From Punctularia strigosozonata HHB-11173 SS5 (Eukaryota; Basidiomycota; Agaricomycetes; Corticiales; Punctulariaceae): a stretch of DNA of 64,000 bases. The stretch is taken from the NCBI RefSeq assembly GCF_000264995.1, contig NW_006767438.1:789989-853988 (forward strand), read 5' to 3'. Position 1 is the stretch's first letter. Each line of letters begins with the position of its first letter. A model generated the notes under the pieces. It was not told the origin of the DNA and did not search any database. It saw only the letters and a program-made list of their open reading frames with translations. Below are positions 45,722-55,342 of this stretch, in pieces. Made by a program: the position numbers and the translations under genes.

Positions 45722-47235
45722 ATGACAATTACCGTGAAGTCGGAAGGGATTGAGCCGGACACATCAATCACCGTCAAGTCGAAGGTTAGTCCTGATATTC
45801 GTCTTTATATCATAACATAATTTATCTGATCATCGTCCAATAGACTTACATGGAGGAGCTTTCTGAAGCCGTTATTTGTGCGCAAGAGAGCGAGCATGCC
45901 GGCTACGCCTTCGTCGGACGTATCCTCTACACCTGGGCTTCGTCGAGCCGCGTCCTTGGCGAGCACAAGGGAACCCTGCAAATCTTCCCTCAATATAGAC
46001 TGGTAGAGCCCAAATGGACGAAAGTCAAACCCGTGCTAGAGGCGGAGGCGGGTTCATCAAAGGCGGGGGAAAAGGAGGGGGCGACGGGCGAGGGAGTTGC
46101 GGACAAGGAGACGGCGAAGAAGGAGGGGACTACGCATGACGGGGGATCAAATGGGAGGCAGGAAAGCCCGGAGGCAAAGAAGACGAAGAAAAGGAAGGGG
46201 AAGAAGAAGAGGATGAAGAAGGGCAATGTATCGCGGCGCTCACCTCCGCGGGTGTGTATCCCGGACTTTGCAGCCTTTGTCTTGTCTCGAGACTCGCCTG
46301 ATGCTGAGACTTCCACCAAGGCGCCTGTGTTCCTCTGGGAATGCAAGGCGACGTCCACTCGGCACAACTGGTCGGATCCACAGGCGCGCGGATCCGCCGG
46401 CTTGGTGATACAAGGCCTGATGCCACAGCTCAGGGAGCAGGCTGACATGGTCATGAGGATCTACGAAATCGACAGCTGCTACATCTTTCTGCGTTCGGGG
46501 CTGCACTTCAGCTTGCTCAACTTCATGCGGGTCGCGTCTGCGCCTGCAAAACGTATCAGGCGTACGTCTCATCGAGATATTGTTCAAGATCTAGCTCTAG
46601 CGAAGCGTCTTCGATGCGAACCTCTCTACTTTCTTCAGACAATCTTCGGAAACCCGGATTCGCCTTTGTCTCTCCAATTCAGTTATCCTTTCCTAGCTGC
46701 ATTGCATCGGGCAAGTTCTGATCCATCCTTGCACCTCGAGTTCTCGAACTCGTTCTTCAAGCTGCCGGATGACAAGAAAGCCGAGGGTGATCCGTCGCCT
46801 GATATTCAGGTATGAGAGGATCATAAGTCAATAAGCTCGTGCTCATTGTTTTTCACTCAGAAACTCGCCCAAGAAATTCTGACCGAAGAGCTAGAGGAGC
46901 TGCAAACCGCCGTAGACGAGTTGATCGCTGCTATCAATCACCGCTCATTGAGTCGCTCGGACCGGGGGGATCCTGACTACGAGGCATCCACCGACGAAGA
47001 TTCGCAGATCCCGCCGCGTATTCATGAGACACGCGGAAGGAAACGCAGGCTTGACAATGGAGGGCAGCAGCATAACGGTGTCATCGGCACCTGGGAAGGC
47101 AGCGAGAATGGTGATGATAGCGATTCGGACGAGGATGGTTCTGATAGCGATGAGGAGGATGAAAGCGATGAGGAGGATGAAAGCAATGAGGAGGATGATA
47201 GTGGCAAGGAGCAGGATGGCGATGAGGAGGATTAG
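45722..47235 (+). CDS. PD-(D/E)XK nuclease-like protein 1 with acidic tail (unrecognised family)
   Basis: Three exons (45722-45784, 45844-46809, 46861-47235) join in phase to 467 aa. After a helical N terminus (FVGRILYTW, LQIFPQYRL) there is a Lys-rich nuclear-localisation-like stretch (KKTKKRKGKKKRMKK). Then IPDFAAFVLSR with Asp162 is followed by FLWECKA with Glu187 and Lys189. Asp...Glu-x-Lys on adjacent strands is the PD-(D/E)XK nuclease signature. A following helix carries a conserved Gln (PQLREQAD). Next comes the block EPLYFLQTIFGN...FPFLAALH. The last exon is a coiled-coil-like helix (LTEELEELQTAVDEL) and a run of Asp/Glu/Ser repeats. Nuclease activity is inferred from motif only. It is divergent from FHYG-1. 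Confidence 0.8.
47148..47207 (+). repeat. 18-nt in-frame minisatellite in acidic tail
   Basis: GATGAGGAGGATGAAAGC is repeated about three times with small changes and encodes D-E-E-D-E-S units. Such tracts change length easily, so tail length may vary between strains. Confidence 0.8.
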
Positions 47236-47721
47236 GGAGGTGACGGAGGGACAGATACTGAGAATGATTTCGGCTTCGTAAAGTGATAATACCATGCCAA
47301 AGATTGTATGTACGCGATGACTTTCTTGCGTACGCCATTACTTGAGAACAAAAGAGATAACATAGATGCAACAGAGCGGATATAATTGCGAACGACAGTC
47401 CGAGCTAAGCATATAACCCAGGCCGCGCTACCTTGGTCGAAGGATGGTTCGGAATGTGGAAGACGTGGCTCTCCAGTCAGGCCTCCGAGATGTAGGCGTG
47501 CGACGAACAAGGGAACTCGCCGCCAAACAAGCGCGACAGTTTGTGGAAGAGAAATTCGCTCTCCTTCTCTGCTCTGTTGAGGAAGGCGGACCTCCATATG
47601 TTACACGGTTATCGACGTCGGCCATCTCTTCGTCTTCTCCTGTGGACTGGTCGATAGGGTCGTCCGTGGACCGCTTCCTGTCGGCCGAGGTGGCGACGGT
47701 GGCGAAGTAGCCGTGCTCCCG
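47236..47721. other. Spacer
   Basis: This is the 3' flank of the PD-(D/E)XK-like gene 1. Overlapping open frames on both strands (47428-48156 minus, 47444-47710 plus) have no family match. No gene is called. Confidence 0.35.
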
Positions 47722-48130
47722 TTGAGCATTGAACTTCAACCACGACCTCTTGCAGTGATCGGTACAGTCAAACGCTGACCACGGCCCTCTTTCAGGAACC
47801 TTGATTAGAACCGATGATTCAAGATCACTCCATCCCCGTTGGTCACTGGTCAGAGTTCCATTGAGAAAGGGCGACCCGTATTGCATGCGATCCCATCTAT
47901 TTTCTACAGCCATCTTCAGCAACATCGACCAGCCTAATCTTTGTCTCACGGCTCCCTTTCTGGGCGCCTTACACTGGGTGGTTGCCACTGAGCCGTTCCA
48001 TTCAGAGTTCTCCGGAACATTCTGTTCGTTGAAGGACGACACGCAGGTGGAAAGGAGAACCCTCCGACGATATACGAGTGCGTGGTAGGATACTCTGATT
48101 ATGAACTTCGGCTCATGAGTCATGCTCGGG
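47722..48130 (+). pseudogene. Relic of a PD-(D/E)XK-like gene
   Basis: The first part (about 47733-47805) matches the 5' flank of PD-(D/E)XK-like gene 2 at 60679-60751. The second part (about 47865-48130) matches the 3' half of that gene around 61605-61860, including the block for FLGALHWVV and the end of its second exon. The region between, with the nuclease-like motif, is absent. This is therefore a decayed third copy and not a functional gene. It lies between the intact gene 1 and FHYG-2. Confidence 0.8.
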
Positions 48131-48521
48131 AGGTAGAAACGTAGCAGTAGGTGCACTCAAACAGAATGCGACGAAGAAAGAAGCCGTACCGGTGGTGCTT
48201 CGGAGGACGTGTGTCGTGTAAGATCATCATTCAGACGGAAGACCACCGAACGGGGCGCATTGAGATGACTCCCGACGTTGACGATATGTAGGAAGTCGAG
48301 TAAAGGCGTGTAAGAACGAGTACAATAGGACCCCATCTGATCCTGAGAGGGGCCATAGCCGTAACTAGCCTTCGCACGTCAACGATGTAATGGCTGAAAT
48401 GGTATCGCATATTTGCATATGCGCCGAACAGTTTGGATTATAATCTGGCAGCATGACAGGACGGCGACGACAGTGAACAATGGGTACGCGACTAAAACAT
48501 AGACGAAAGGAGCTGGAGAAG
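48131..48521. other. Spacer between relic and FHYG-2
   Basis: No gene or repeat could be supported in this stretch. Confidence 0.4.
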
Positions 48522-49309
48522 CTAGACTCGCCGCGCGCCTTTGCGCTTGGTGGCGTAGGACACGTACCTTGCCCGTATCTCCAGGTCCACGTCCTCGAAT
48601 ACAGGTTGTTGATCTTCGTTCTCAGTCTGTGTCACTTGCATATGTAGTTTAACGGCCTTAGGAATTTTAGGGTTCGTCAGCTGTTTTATACATGTTTGAG
48701 GTCAGAAAATTACGATCGGTTCGCCTTGTGAAGGCCGGGGCTTACAGTGTCAGACGTCGCGGTAGAGGGATTCTCGCAATCCCAGTACCAGAGGGCCTCT
48801 GAGTCCGATGGCAGATCGAGCTCAGCCTTGATGAACGCCACAATTCTTGCCACCTCGTCCGGTGTCAAAGGCGACTCGTACTTGTTGAAATTCGTGTAGA
48901 AGGCGATCATGCGGGTGAAATGATAATGATGGATGATAGTATATCGTAGCGGCTTGGCATTGCCACGTTTGGCAATAAGGTCGACCATCCGTCGCACATG
49001 GCATACGACACGCACGTCGTCTTGTGCATCCTTGGAGTTGAACAGCTTGTGCTTGATTCCATAAGCGCGAAACCTGTCGAGGGATACACCTAGTCCGTAA
49101 TGAAACAGTGGACAGTCTTCCCTGCGGAGGTACTCGTCGTACATCCATGGTGGGAGACGCTTAACTGCTCTCCGATGTTCCACTGCGAATGCGAGGAATG
49201 ATTTCTGGGATGCGCCTCGTCAAACATGCGCCGAACGTGCTGGAAAGGACGGTACCTTGCAAACACGTTCAGCATCGGAGAGTTGTTGTGAATCGGACCC
49301 TGTCGTCAT
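48522..49309 (-). CDS. FHYG family member 2 (unrecognised family, intact)
   Basis: Three exons (49256-49309, 48746-49204, 48522-48680) join in phase to 223 aa. The protein starts MTTGSDSQQLSDAERVCK, continues FLAFAVEHRRAVKRLPPWM, and has DCPLFHYGLGVSLDRFRAYGIKH, an Asp-Asp pair, C-H-V-R-R-M, and FYTNFNKY. It then has a helix ending IKAELDL and ALWYWD. The last exon encodes IPKAVKLHMQVTQT, EDQQPVFEDVD and a basic end. This tail is shared with members 5 and 6, which defines a second subfamily. Its 3' end faces the relic PD-(D/E)XK gene, as FHYG-5 faces gene 2. The function is unknown. Confidence 0.82.
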
Positions 49310-49413
49310 CGTGTCTCAAATCGAAACGCGGGGCTATATGTCGCAGGGCTGAAGGAACGAAAGATACGGAAGGAAGACGTCGCGACTCACGTGCACGTGA
49401 TTAGTGGTTGGTG

Positions 49414-49556
49414 TTCTTGGTTCGTCGTACGATACAAAGGTTGTATGATAGGAGCACCTACACACGCATCTCCCGTAGGTTTGGGTGAAAGACAGGTGGC
49501 CCCCAGGGGCCGACCGTCCTTGGGCGCGATCCGAGGGAGAGCCCGGAGGCTCACCC
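49414..49556 (-). repeat. Ngaro split direct repeat B2
   Basis: This 143-bp segment is identical by eye to 49758-49900 and forms the outer end of the element. A 73-nt unique spacer separates it from A2. Confidence 0.9.
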
Positions 49557-49629
49557 GCGGCTCGCTGATAGGGGATGCGATGATGTTAGTGAGCTTGGCA
49601 GATGCCTACAGGACGCGGGTGGGCGGGTG

Positions 49630-49759
49630 CTGATGCAGCTAGCGGTGCGCCTCTACTGACGAGGGAGTCCGGAGGGATGAGGAGCGTGTCACGAGTCGGA
49701 GTTTCAATTGTCTCCCTCGAGCCCAAGACGGCGCACCGAGCTTCGCTCGGTGCTCGCTT
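49630..49759 (-). repeat. Ngaro split direct repeat A2
   Basis: This 130-bp segment is identical by eye to A1 at 55343-55472. It abuts B1, overlapping it by two bases. Confidence 0.9.
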
Positions 49760-49900
49760 CTTGGTTCGTCGTACGATACAAAGGTTGTATGATAGGAGCA
49801 CCTACACACGCATCTCCCGTAGGTTTGGGTGAAAGACAGGTGGCCCCCAGGGGCCGACCGTCCTTGGGCGCGATCCGAGGGAGAGCCCGGAGGCTCACCC
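49758..49900 (-). repeat. Ngaro split direct repeat B1
   Basis: This is the inner copy of the 143-bp repeat, just beyond the recombinase frame. Confidence 0.9.
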
Positions 49901-49958
49901 AAACCGCCGCACCAGCCGAAGGGGGAAGACCGAGGATGAGCCCACCCCGGCGAGAAGG

Positions 49959-51266
49959 TTATGGTTGTGTTTGAGGGCGCCTGAACGGCCGGACGCGTCG
50001 CATGTGCTGGGGGAGAATATCCTCGATCGACCTCCAATACCGCAGAAATGCGTCCGATGACCACCTCCCTGCCGTCTTGACGACATGCGGTGGAACACCC
50101 GCTAGCAGGAGCTCCGTCGTCCCGCCTATCCGGAAGCAGTGCCCCGTTATACGAGGGTACCGGTTTCTTGACCAGATTGCGTTGCAGCGCGCCATGAACG
50201 CCGTCTTCGTGAGTGCCCTTGGGCCTTTCGGATGTGTGTACGCGAAGAGCGGGGCTTCGACTGGGAGGCGGCTCCTCTGGAGGTGGAACCGCAGGGCGTA
50301 TATCGGGTCCGTGGAGCCGCGTTGGTGCTGAAGGTAGACGACTTCTCCCCGGTTGTACTGCGTCTTGGTCGATGGTAGAGTTAACGCGTAAGACTTCGAA
50401 TGGGTGGAAGGTTTGTGGAATGCGGAGCGTTCTGGGGTCCGGATGAGACCCGTGTTCTGCGACGACGGGAGCACTTCGCCTGCTCGGAGCTGACCCCAGA
50501 ACAGAACGCAGGCGGCCGCATACACTGCTGAATCAAATGGAGAGTCGAAGTTCAGTGATTTGTGCAGACAGCGCAGCATATCGCGGGTTACTGGTACACG
50601 CGCCGGTTTCCGGGAACCCTTAGGTCGGAGGTTCTCCACGCCCTTGACCGTGTATTGGAGTCGTGTCCCGCCGAGCCAAGGTGCGTTCTGGGCGGTATGC
50701 CAGGCTTTCAGCGCCGCTATCCAGTTCCGAGCGGTGCCCCCTGCGAGTTGGCCGGCGCCTTTGGCGACAAATGCGCATAGCGCTATTTCCTGCGCCGGGA
50801 ATTGGTCGACCTCTGGAATGCGCTCTGCGATGCAGAACCTGATATACCTCTCTACTACTGCGCTGTAGCCCCTCAAGGTGCTCGATGCCCAGCCCGCCTT
50901 AATAGTCTTCTCGAGTTGGACCCGAGTTGGTTTCGACAAGGTGATCTGGCGAGGGTTATGATAGAGCGTTGTGGTAGCCAGGCCCGCCCCCGGGCGGAAG
51001 TGAGCTAAGGCGTGTCTGCGGGTGGGGGTCTTTGGGGGCCCAGAGATGTGCGCTGACGGTGGCGTGTTCTGAGTGTAGTTGCGCGGTGCTCTACTCGCTC
51101 TCGTGTGCGACATGCTGGGGGCAGAAGGGTGCGGGTGCCCCCTGGTCAGCCCGGGTGAGGCTGTGCCTGAGAACGGTGTGACCATATCTGCCTCGAGACT
51201 AAGGTACTCTATGCCTTCTTGAGATACAAGTAAACGGAGTTGCAAACTGCCTTCACACAGAGCCAT
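49959..51266 (-). CDS. Ngaro tyrosine recombinase
   Basis: A 435-codon frame. An N-terminal helical DNA-binding part (KAGWASSTLRGYSAVVERY) precedes the catalytic domain. The catalytic domain has the first Arg in GQLRAGEV, then H-C-F-R (HxxR) and a candidate nucleophile Tyr in LRYWR. Tyrosine recombinases integrate the circular cDNA of these elements and are the hallmark that sets DIRS/Ngaro apart from LTR elements. The frame looks whole. Confidence 0.92.
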   Translation of the reverse strand: MALCEGSLQLRLLVSQEGIEYLSLEADMVTPFSGTASPGLTRGHPHPSAPSMSHTRASRAPRNYTQNTPPSAHISGPPKTPTRRHALAHFRPGAGLATTTLYHNPRQITLSKPTRVQLEKTIKAGWASSTLRGYSAVVERYIRFCIAERIPEVDQFPAQEIALCAFVAKGAGQLAGGTARNWIAALKAWHTAQNAPWLGGTRLQYTVKGVENLRPKGSRKPARVPVTRDMLRCLHKSLNFDSPFDSAVYAAACVLFWGQLRAGEVLPSSQNTGLIRTPERSAFHKPSTHSKSYALTLPSTKTQYNRGEVVYLQHQRGSTDPIYALRFHLQRSRLPVEAPLFAYTHPKGPRALTKTAFMARCNAIWSRNRYPRITGHCFRIGGTTELLLAGVPPHVVKTAGRWSSDAFLRYWRSIEDILPQHMRRVRPFRRPQTQP

Positions 51267-51592
51267 ATGGACTTTTTGGGTCCAGGGTTGGGGGGAGGAG
51301 CTTTAATATCTTGGATGAAGCGACCGCACACGCAGTTGCCTGCCACCACCCCGGGGCCCTCACCCCCAAACCAGTGGGCGCAGGTGCCTCGACCTCTGGT
51401 ATATCCTTCCACCAATGTCTGGAACCTCTGTGAGGATGTGTACGCTAAACGTTGTGAGTCCTCATCTGTATGGCTAAGGAGTGAGGTACCTCTGTACTGA
51501 GCCGCTTCCGACCCATCTTCATAAGCAATCGAGCGCTCAAATTCGATTTTTACAATCATTTCCCGTTCTTGGGACCTCCTGAGTGAGCACAT
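51209..51592 (-). CDS. Small open frame between RT and recombinase of the Ngaro element
   Basis: The 127-codon frame reads EREMIVKIEFERS near its start and later CAHWFGGEGP and CVCGRFIQD. No domain is recognised. It overlaps the start of the recombinase frame by 58 nt in another phase. It could be an accessory gene or a leader exon; its coding status is uncertain. Confidence 0.4.
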   Translation of the reverse strand: MCSLRRSQEREMIVKIEFERSIAYEDGSEAAQYRGTSLLSHTDEDSQRLAYTSSQRFQTLVEGYTRGRGTCAHWFGGEGPGVVAGNCVCGRFIQDIKAPPPNPGPKKSIWLCVKAVCNSVYLYLKKA

Positions 51593-51911
51593 CTCCTCGA
51601 CAACCCGATGGCCTGTGACGAGAGGGGGAAAATTAGCAATCGCATGTGAGGGTGAAACGCCTTAGAGAAGATGACAACGCACTTGTGCGATACATGGCAG
51701 TGGGCGGTGAGGAGAAGGAGGAGGCGCAGGTCGCCGTTGTGTTTTCCTTGAGCTGTTGCTAGCCGACGTCTAGCGGTGCTGCGCATTATTGCGTAAAATT
51801 GTAACGTAATGAGAGAAGAGGGGGGGAGAATTCCGTCTGTCTGGAGGAAGAGGGAGGTCCCGCCTCGCGCCTTCTATTCTGTGCTGGCCCCTTAAATCAA
51901 GGCCGAAACAG

Positions 51912-53969
51912 TTATATTAACTCTGGTCTAACTATTAACGAGGAAATACAGTAAGGAATTTTGAAGGTGATCGATGAGCGCGGCATATCTGTGAGAGGAA
52001 TGCCCCGCGAAGGGGGATCTGCCTTGTTCTCCGCCGACGGGACGTATCGGGGGGTAATCCATATGGAATGTGCCCGCATTAAGGTCACAATCCGCTGCAA
52101 AACACGGTTGTGCTCCAGGTTGCGGGATTTCCCGGCCTCTAGCGCGCCTATGACGCTCTGGTTATCCGACCGGATGATTAGATGGAGGCCGTTCAGGCCT
52201 CGCTGCAGGGCGAGGCGGAGGCCGAACTCGATTGCGACCATCTCGGCCCAGCCGATTTTCCGCGCCTCCGACCTCCAGCCCGGCGCGAGTTTCCAGGCGT
52301 CCCATTCGCCGTTCAATACGACGCCTATACCCCACGAGGTAGAGGCGTCCACCCAGAACTCGCTCTCTGTAATCTCGGGCGGGCGCTGCAGAGAGCTTCC
52401 ACATGGGCCCGTCGATAGCGCGGTTCTCCAAAAGGAGATGTCGGTGAGAACTTGACTGCCCGGGGTCCGCCGGGCGAACACCGAAGCAGCCGGTGGGAAT
52501 GACGACGCGAACCTTGATATGGCGACGAGTCTCGAGCGTCCTTCCGGGATTGCCAGACTGCAGTGTACGAGGGTCCCGGTGATCTGTTCTGCTTCGCGCC
52601 GCATGAAAGTGCTGCCCGCGGTCCACGGCTCGAGTTTGGTCAGGTAGCGGGCCCTCTTGTCGTCCGGGATCGAGACCCATTTGCGTTCGAGATCCCACAG
52701 GAAACCGAGGTAACGGAATATCGACGCGAAGTCCTTGGTCTTCGACGGTTTCCACGGCCAGCCCAGCTGCTCGGCTAGCCGGTAGATCTCGTCCAGGCCG
52801 TATGCGTACCTGGGCGATCCGTGCGTGCTCTCGCGGGTGGGGTAGCGGACGAAGGCGAAATCGTCCACCCACTTCTTGAGCGCATCTACTCCGGATTTCA
52901 GGTATAGCGCTGCCATACAGTCCGCCACCCTGCCCCACACGCCCGGCGAACTCGCTGGTCCGAAAGGTGCACAGGAATCAATCCAGAATTGCCCCTTCCA
53001 TTGGACTACGAAGTGCGGTTGTTGGTCGGGCCGTATTGGGATGCAGCGAAAGGCCGAATCGACGTCAAGCGTGGCCACTTGCGTGAGCGGAGGGGCGTCC
53101 ATGACGAGCACCACCATTTCCGAAAACGTGCCCCACTCGCACGGGAAGGCGTCCGAATCGATGGCCGAGTTTACGGAAGCGATGGCCGGGTTGCTGCGCG
53201 GGAAGGAGAAATCTTGAATCATCCGCAACTCCGAGGTCCCGGCCTTCGGTACCGCGCCCAGCGGTGAGGTCCTGAACGGGCCGATGAGGTTCTCCAGCCT
53301 CGCGCGATCAAAGGGCCCGGTATACCGACGGGCTGCGCGTTCTTTTTGGATGTATAGGTCTATGGCGTCCGTATTTGACAATGCTGACTTGTGATTAGGT
53401 GGAATGTAAGTGGTTTGTACGAGGGTGGGGACACCCATATCGAACCCGAGTCTCATGCCTCGCGGCACGTCCAAGAAGATATCTAACAGGCCTGTTGAAG
53501 ACAAGCGCGATTCCCATTCATCTGCTTTGAACGGCCGGGTCGTCACGGCCAGCGCTAGCGATGACGCAGAGGCTGGCGGAATGGGAGTCTCCGCAAAGCG
53601 TGCAGCGGTGCTCCCCATGTGCGCATGTGCCCGAGGCGGAGCATCCCCTTTGCATGTTGAAGTGGAAGCAGTAGCGCTTCCCCGTTTTGTCCGCGTAGCC
53701 CCCGTCTTGAGTTCTCGCGATGAAAATCGGATTCCCGTTCGCGAGCGTCTTGGCGAAGCACTCCTTCGTCCGGTGGGAGTAACGCCCGCACAGGAAGCAG
53801 CTTCGAAAGGAACTACCGGTCTGGTCAGAGGCCCGGCCTTTCGTCGGGAGGGAGCTTCGGGGCCCGCGCCCGGTCGTTGTCCCCCCGCCGGATTCCCGTC
53901 TGCGATTCGCCAATGCGAGCTGAGCCTGTTGCGGCTGCGGTTGGAGTATCCTCCTCCCCAGATGAGCAA
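51912..53969 (-). CDS. Ngaro reverse transcriptase and RNase H
   Basis: A 685-codon frame. The reverse transcriptase shows PLGAVPKAG, MIQDFSFPRS, TLDVDSAFR, APFGPASSPGVW and the catalytic W-V-D-D-F. The RNase H domain follows, with WVDASTSWGIG, MVAIEFGLRLAL, IRSDNQSVIGALEAG and AENKADPPSRG. Its first part overlaps the Gag-like frame in another phase. It copies the element RNA into DNA. The frame looks whole. Confidence 0.93.
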   Translation of the reverse strand: MLIWGGGYSNRSRNRLSSHWRIADGNPAGGQRPGAGPEAPSRRKAGPLTRPVVPFEAASCAGVTPTGRRSASPRRSRTGIRFSSRELKTGATRTKRGSATASTSTCKGDAPPRAHAHMGSTAARFAETPIPPASASSLALAVTTRPFKADEWESRLSSTGLLDIFLDVPRGMRLGFDMGVPTLVQTTYIPPNHKSALSNTDAIDLYIQKERAARRYTGPFDRARLENLIGPFRTSPLGAVPKAGTSELRMIQDFSFPRSNPAIASVNSAIDSDAFPCEWGTFSEMVVLVMDAPPLTQVATLDVDSAFRCIPIRPDQQPHFVVQWKGQFWIDSCAPFGPASSPGVWGRVADCMAALYLKSGVDALKKWVDDFAFVRYPTRESTHGSPRYAYGLDEIYRLAEQLGWPWKPSKTKDFASIFRYLGFLWDLERKWVSIPDDKRARYLTKLEPWTAGSTFMRREAEQITGTLVHCSLAIPEGRSRLVAISRFASSFPPAASVFARRTPGSQVLTDISFWRTALSTGPCGSSLQRPPEITESEFWVDASTSWGIGVVLNGEWDAWKLAPGWRSEARKIGWAEMVAIEFGLRLALQRGLNGLHLIIRSDNQSVIGALEAGKSRNLEHNRVLQRIVTLMRAHSIWITPRYVPSAENKADPPSRGIPLTDMPRSSITFKIPYCISSLIVRPELI

Positions 53970-54735
53970 TATAGAGGTCGTCCCATATAGCGCGGTGGTA
54001 CTCGCGCGGGTCGATAGGAGTGTTGAGCCTGCGCCTGCGAATCTCGATGTCGTAGGCGAGCCACACCGGCCATATGTTATCGCTGCTGACTCCTCGGCGC
54101 AGGCGGATGTTCTCGTGGTGGATAAACCAATCTTGGTACTCCTGCGGAAGGTACTCTTCGAACAGCTGGAGATATCGTTGCCAGGCCTGCAACCACTCCG
54201 CGAACGAGAGCTGCATCTCCCCTTCCGGCGAGAGCGGCTGCTGAACCGGGACTAGACCCCCGGATTCGATCTGCCATAAGTTGTTCAGGTTCGCTGTCGT
54301 GTCGATACCTTGAGCCATGCACGCCGCGTCTGTGAGATGATGGAGCGGTACGTGTTTCTTATGTCCTCTTTCGAAGATGTCAACAATTTGTTGCGGAAGC
54401 ACATAATAATTCACGTCTGCGAGGACTCCGGCGATACGCGCCGGTCGGCCCCGCGATGTTACAGGAGTAAGGGGAGCATGGGACGGGACAGCTTCGTCAA
54501 TGCGTTGTGATTGTCGAGAGGGCCACGCCTGGGGGGTCGCGAAGGATTGATGTGGGCGCTGCGAGGCCGGAGGGGATGAGCTTGGCTGGTCGTCCGGCTC
54601 GTCCGGTGGGGGGCTGGCGTACTCCGACGATGAGAGTGCCTGGTCGTGGCTCTGACGCCCTGGAACTGTTTGTGAGTCCCGTTTCGACAGCAAGCACGGT
54701 GTGGGCAAGGAAGAAGGAAAGCAAGGCGATAGCAC
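53518..54735 (-). CDS. Ngaro Gag-like protein with zinc knuckles
   Basis: A 405-codon frame with a Pro/Ser-rich N terminus and a helical middle (SFAEWLQAWQRYLQLF, EYHRAIWDDLYIAH). A CX2CX4HX4C zinc knuckle (CFLCGRYSHRTKEC) follows, then a Cys/His-rich stretch (CFHFNMQRGC, CAHGEHRCTLCG). This is the usual nucleic-acid-binding Gag of fungal YR elements. Confidence 0.85.
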   Translation of the reverse strand: MLSPCFPSSLPTPCLLSKRDSQTVPGRQSHDQALSSSEYASPPPDEPDDQPSSSPPASQRPHQSFATPQAWPSRQSQRIDEAVPSHAPLTPVTSRGRPARIAGVLADVNYYVLPQQIVDIFERGHKKHVPLHHLTDAACMAQGIDTTANLNNLWQIESGGLVPVQQPLSPEGEMQLSFAEWLQAWQRYLQLFEEYLPQEYQDWFIHHENIRLRRGVSSDNIWPVWLAYDIEIRRRRLNTPIDPREYHRAIWDDLYIAHLGRRILQPQPQQAQLALANRRRESGGGTTTGRGPRSSLPTKGRASDQTGSSFRSCFLCGRYSHRTKECFAKTLANGNPIFIARTQDGGYADKTGKRYCFHFNMQRGCSASGTCAHGEHRCTLCGDSHSASLCVIASAGRDDPAVQSR

Positions 54736-54785
54736 TGGCTTTTAGCCATAGTGAAAGCCGGTGACGGCGAGAAAGCAAGCAAGCA

Positions 54786-55316
54786 TCATCCATCTGGCAA
54801 GAAGGCCAGGCAAGCAAAGGAGAATACTGGTGGTATGGGACTCAGTAAGGCTCGTCGCTCACCTGACGATGCTGGAGGCGGGAGCGGTCGTAATTCCGCT
54901 CTGGCCCGTGCCGAGTGATGCGTCTCCCTTTCGCGACCGTCCGAGCGTGTCCTACGCCCCCGGAGAGTCGTGCGCTGGCTGGTCGTACGAGATTGCGAGC
55001 GCGCCGAGGCGGATGGGAGGCGGGGTTCTTGATCGCCCACTATGCCTTGCCAGTCTGAGCCTTCGTCTCCGGTTCCCTGGGCACGACCCTGTTGATATTC
55101 GTTCTTCTCCTTCTCCGTGTAGAGGGCGGAGTAGGACGGGTGGTCGATGAGCTCGTCCTTTCGCTCTACCAGGGCCTGCTTTGTCCGTGCCTTGAGTTCG
55201 TGTACGTTCCCTCCGGGCTCGACGCCCAATGCCTCTGCGAGCTCTACTAGGGCTGCTCGATTGAGCCGGTAGTGCGGTTTGTCGAAAGAGTTGTCGCGCA
55301 GAGCCCAAGGCGGCAT
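54786..55316 (-). CDS. Ngaro 5' open frame with SAP-like helix-turn
   Basis: A 176-codon frame just inside A1. It starts MPPWALRDNSFDKPHY and carries LNRAALVELAEALGVEPGG, which resembles a SAP-type DNA-binding motif. The remainder is charged and Ser/Arg-rich. It may be the first part of the Gag region; the family is known to use spliced or overlapping expression. Confidence 0.6.
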   Translation of the reverse strand: MPPWALRDNSFDKPHYRLNRAALVELAEALGVEPGGNVHELKARTKQALVERKDELIDHPSYSALYTEKEKNEYQQGRAQGTGDEGSDWQGIVGDQEPRLPSASARSQSRTTSQRTTLRGRRTRSDGRERETHHSARARAELRPLPPPASSGERRALLSPIPPVFSFACLAFLPDG

Positions 55317-55342
55317 GCTTTCACTTGCAAGTGCTTAATATA

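Noticed and set aside
44364-47235. Possible mating-type (HD1/HD2) locus, because of a divergent pair of fast-changing genes
   Set aside because: Neither protein has a homeodomain (no WFxNxR helix), and no mitochondrial intermediate peptidase gene lies nearby.
46945-47371. Minus-strand frames rich in Ile/Leu/Ser opposite the acidic tail
   Set aside because: They are the complement of the GATGAGGAG-type repeat that encodes the acidic tail of PD-(D/E)XK-like gene 1.
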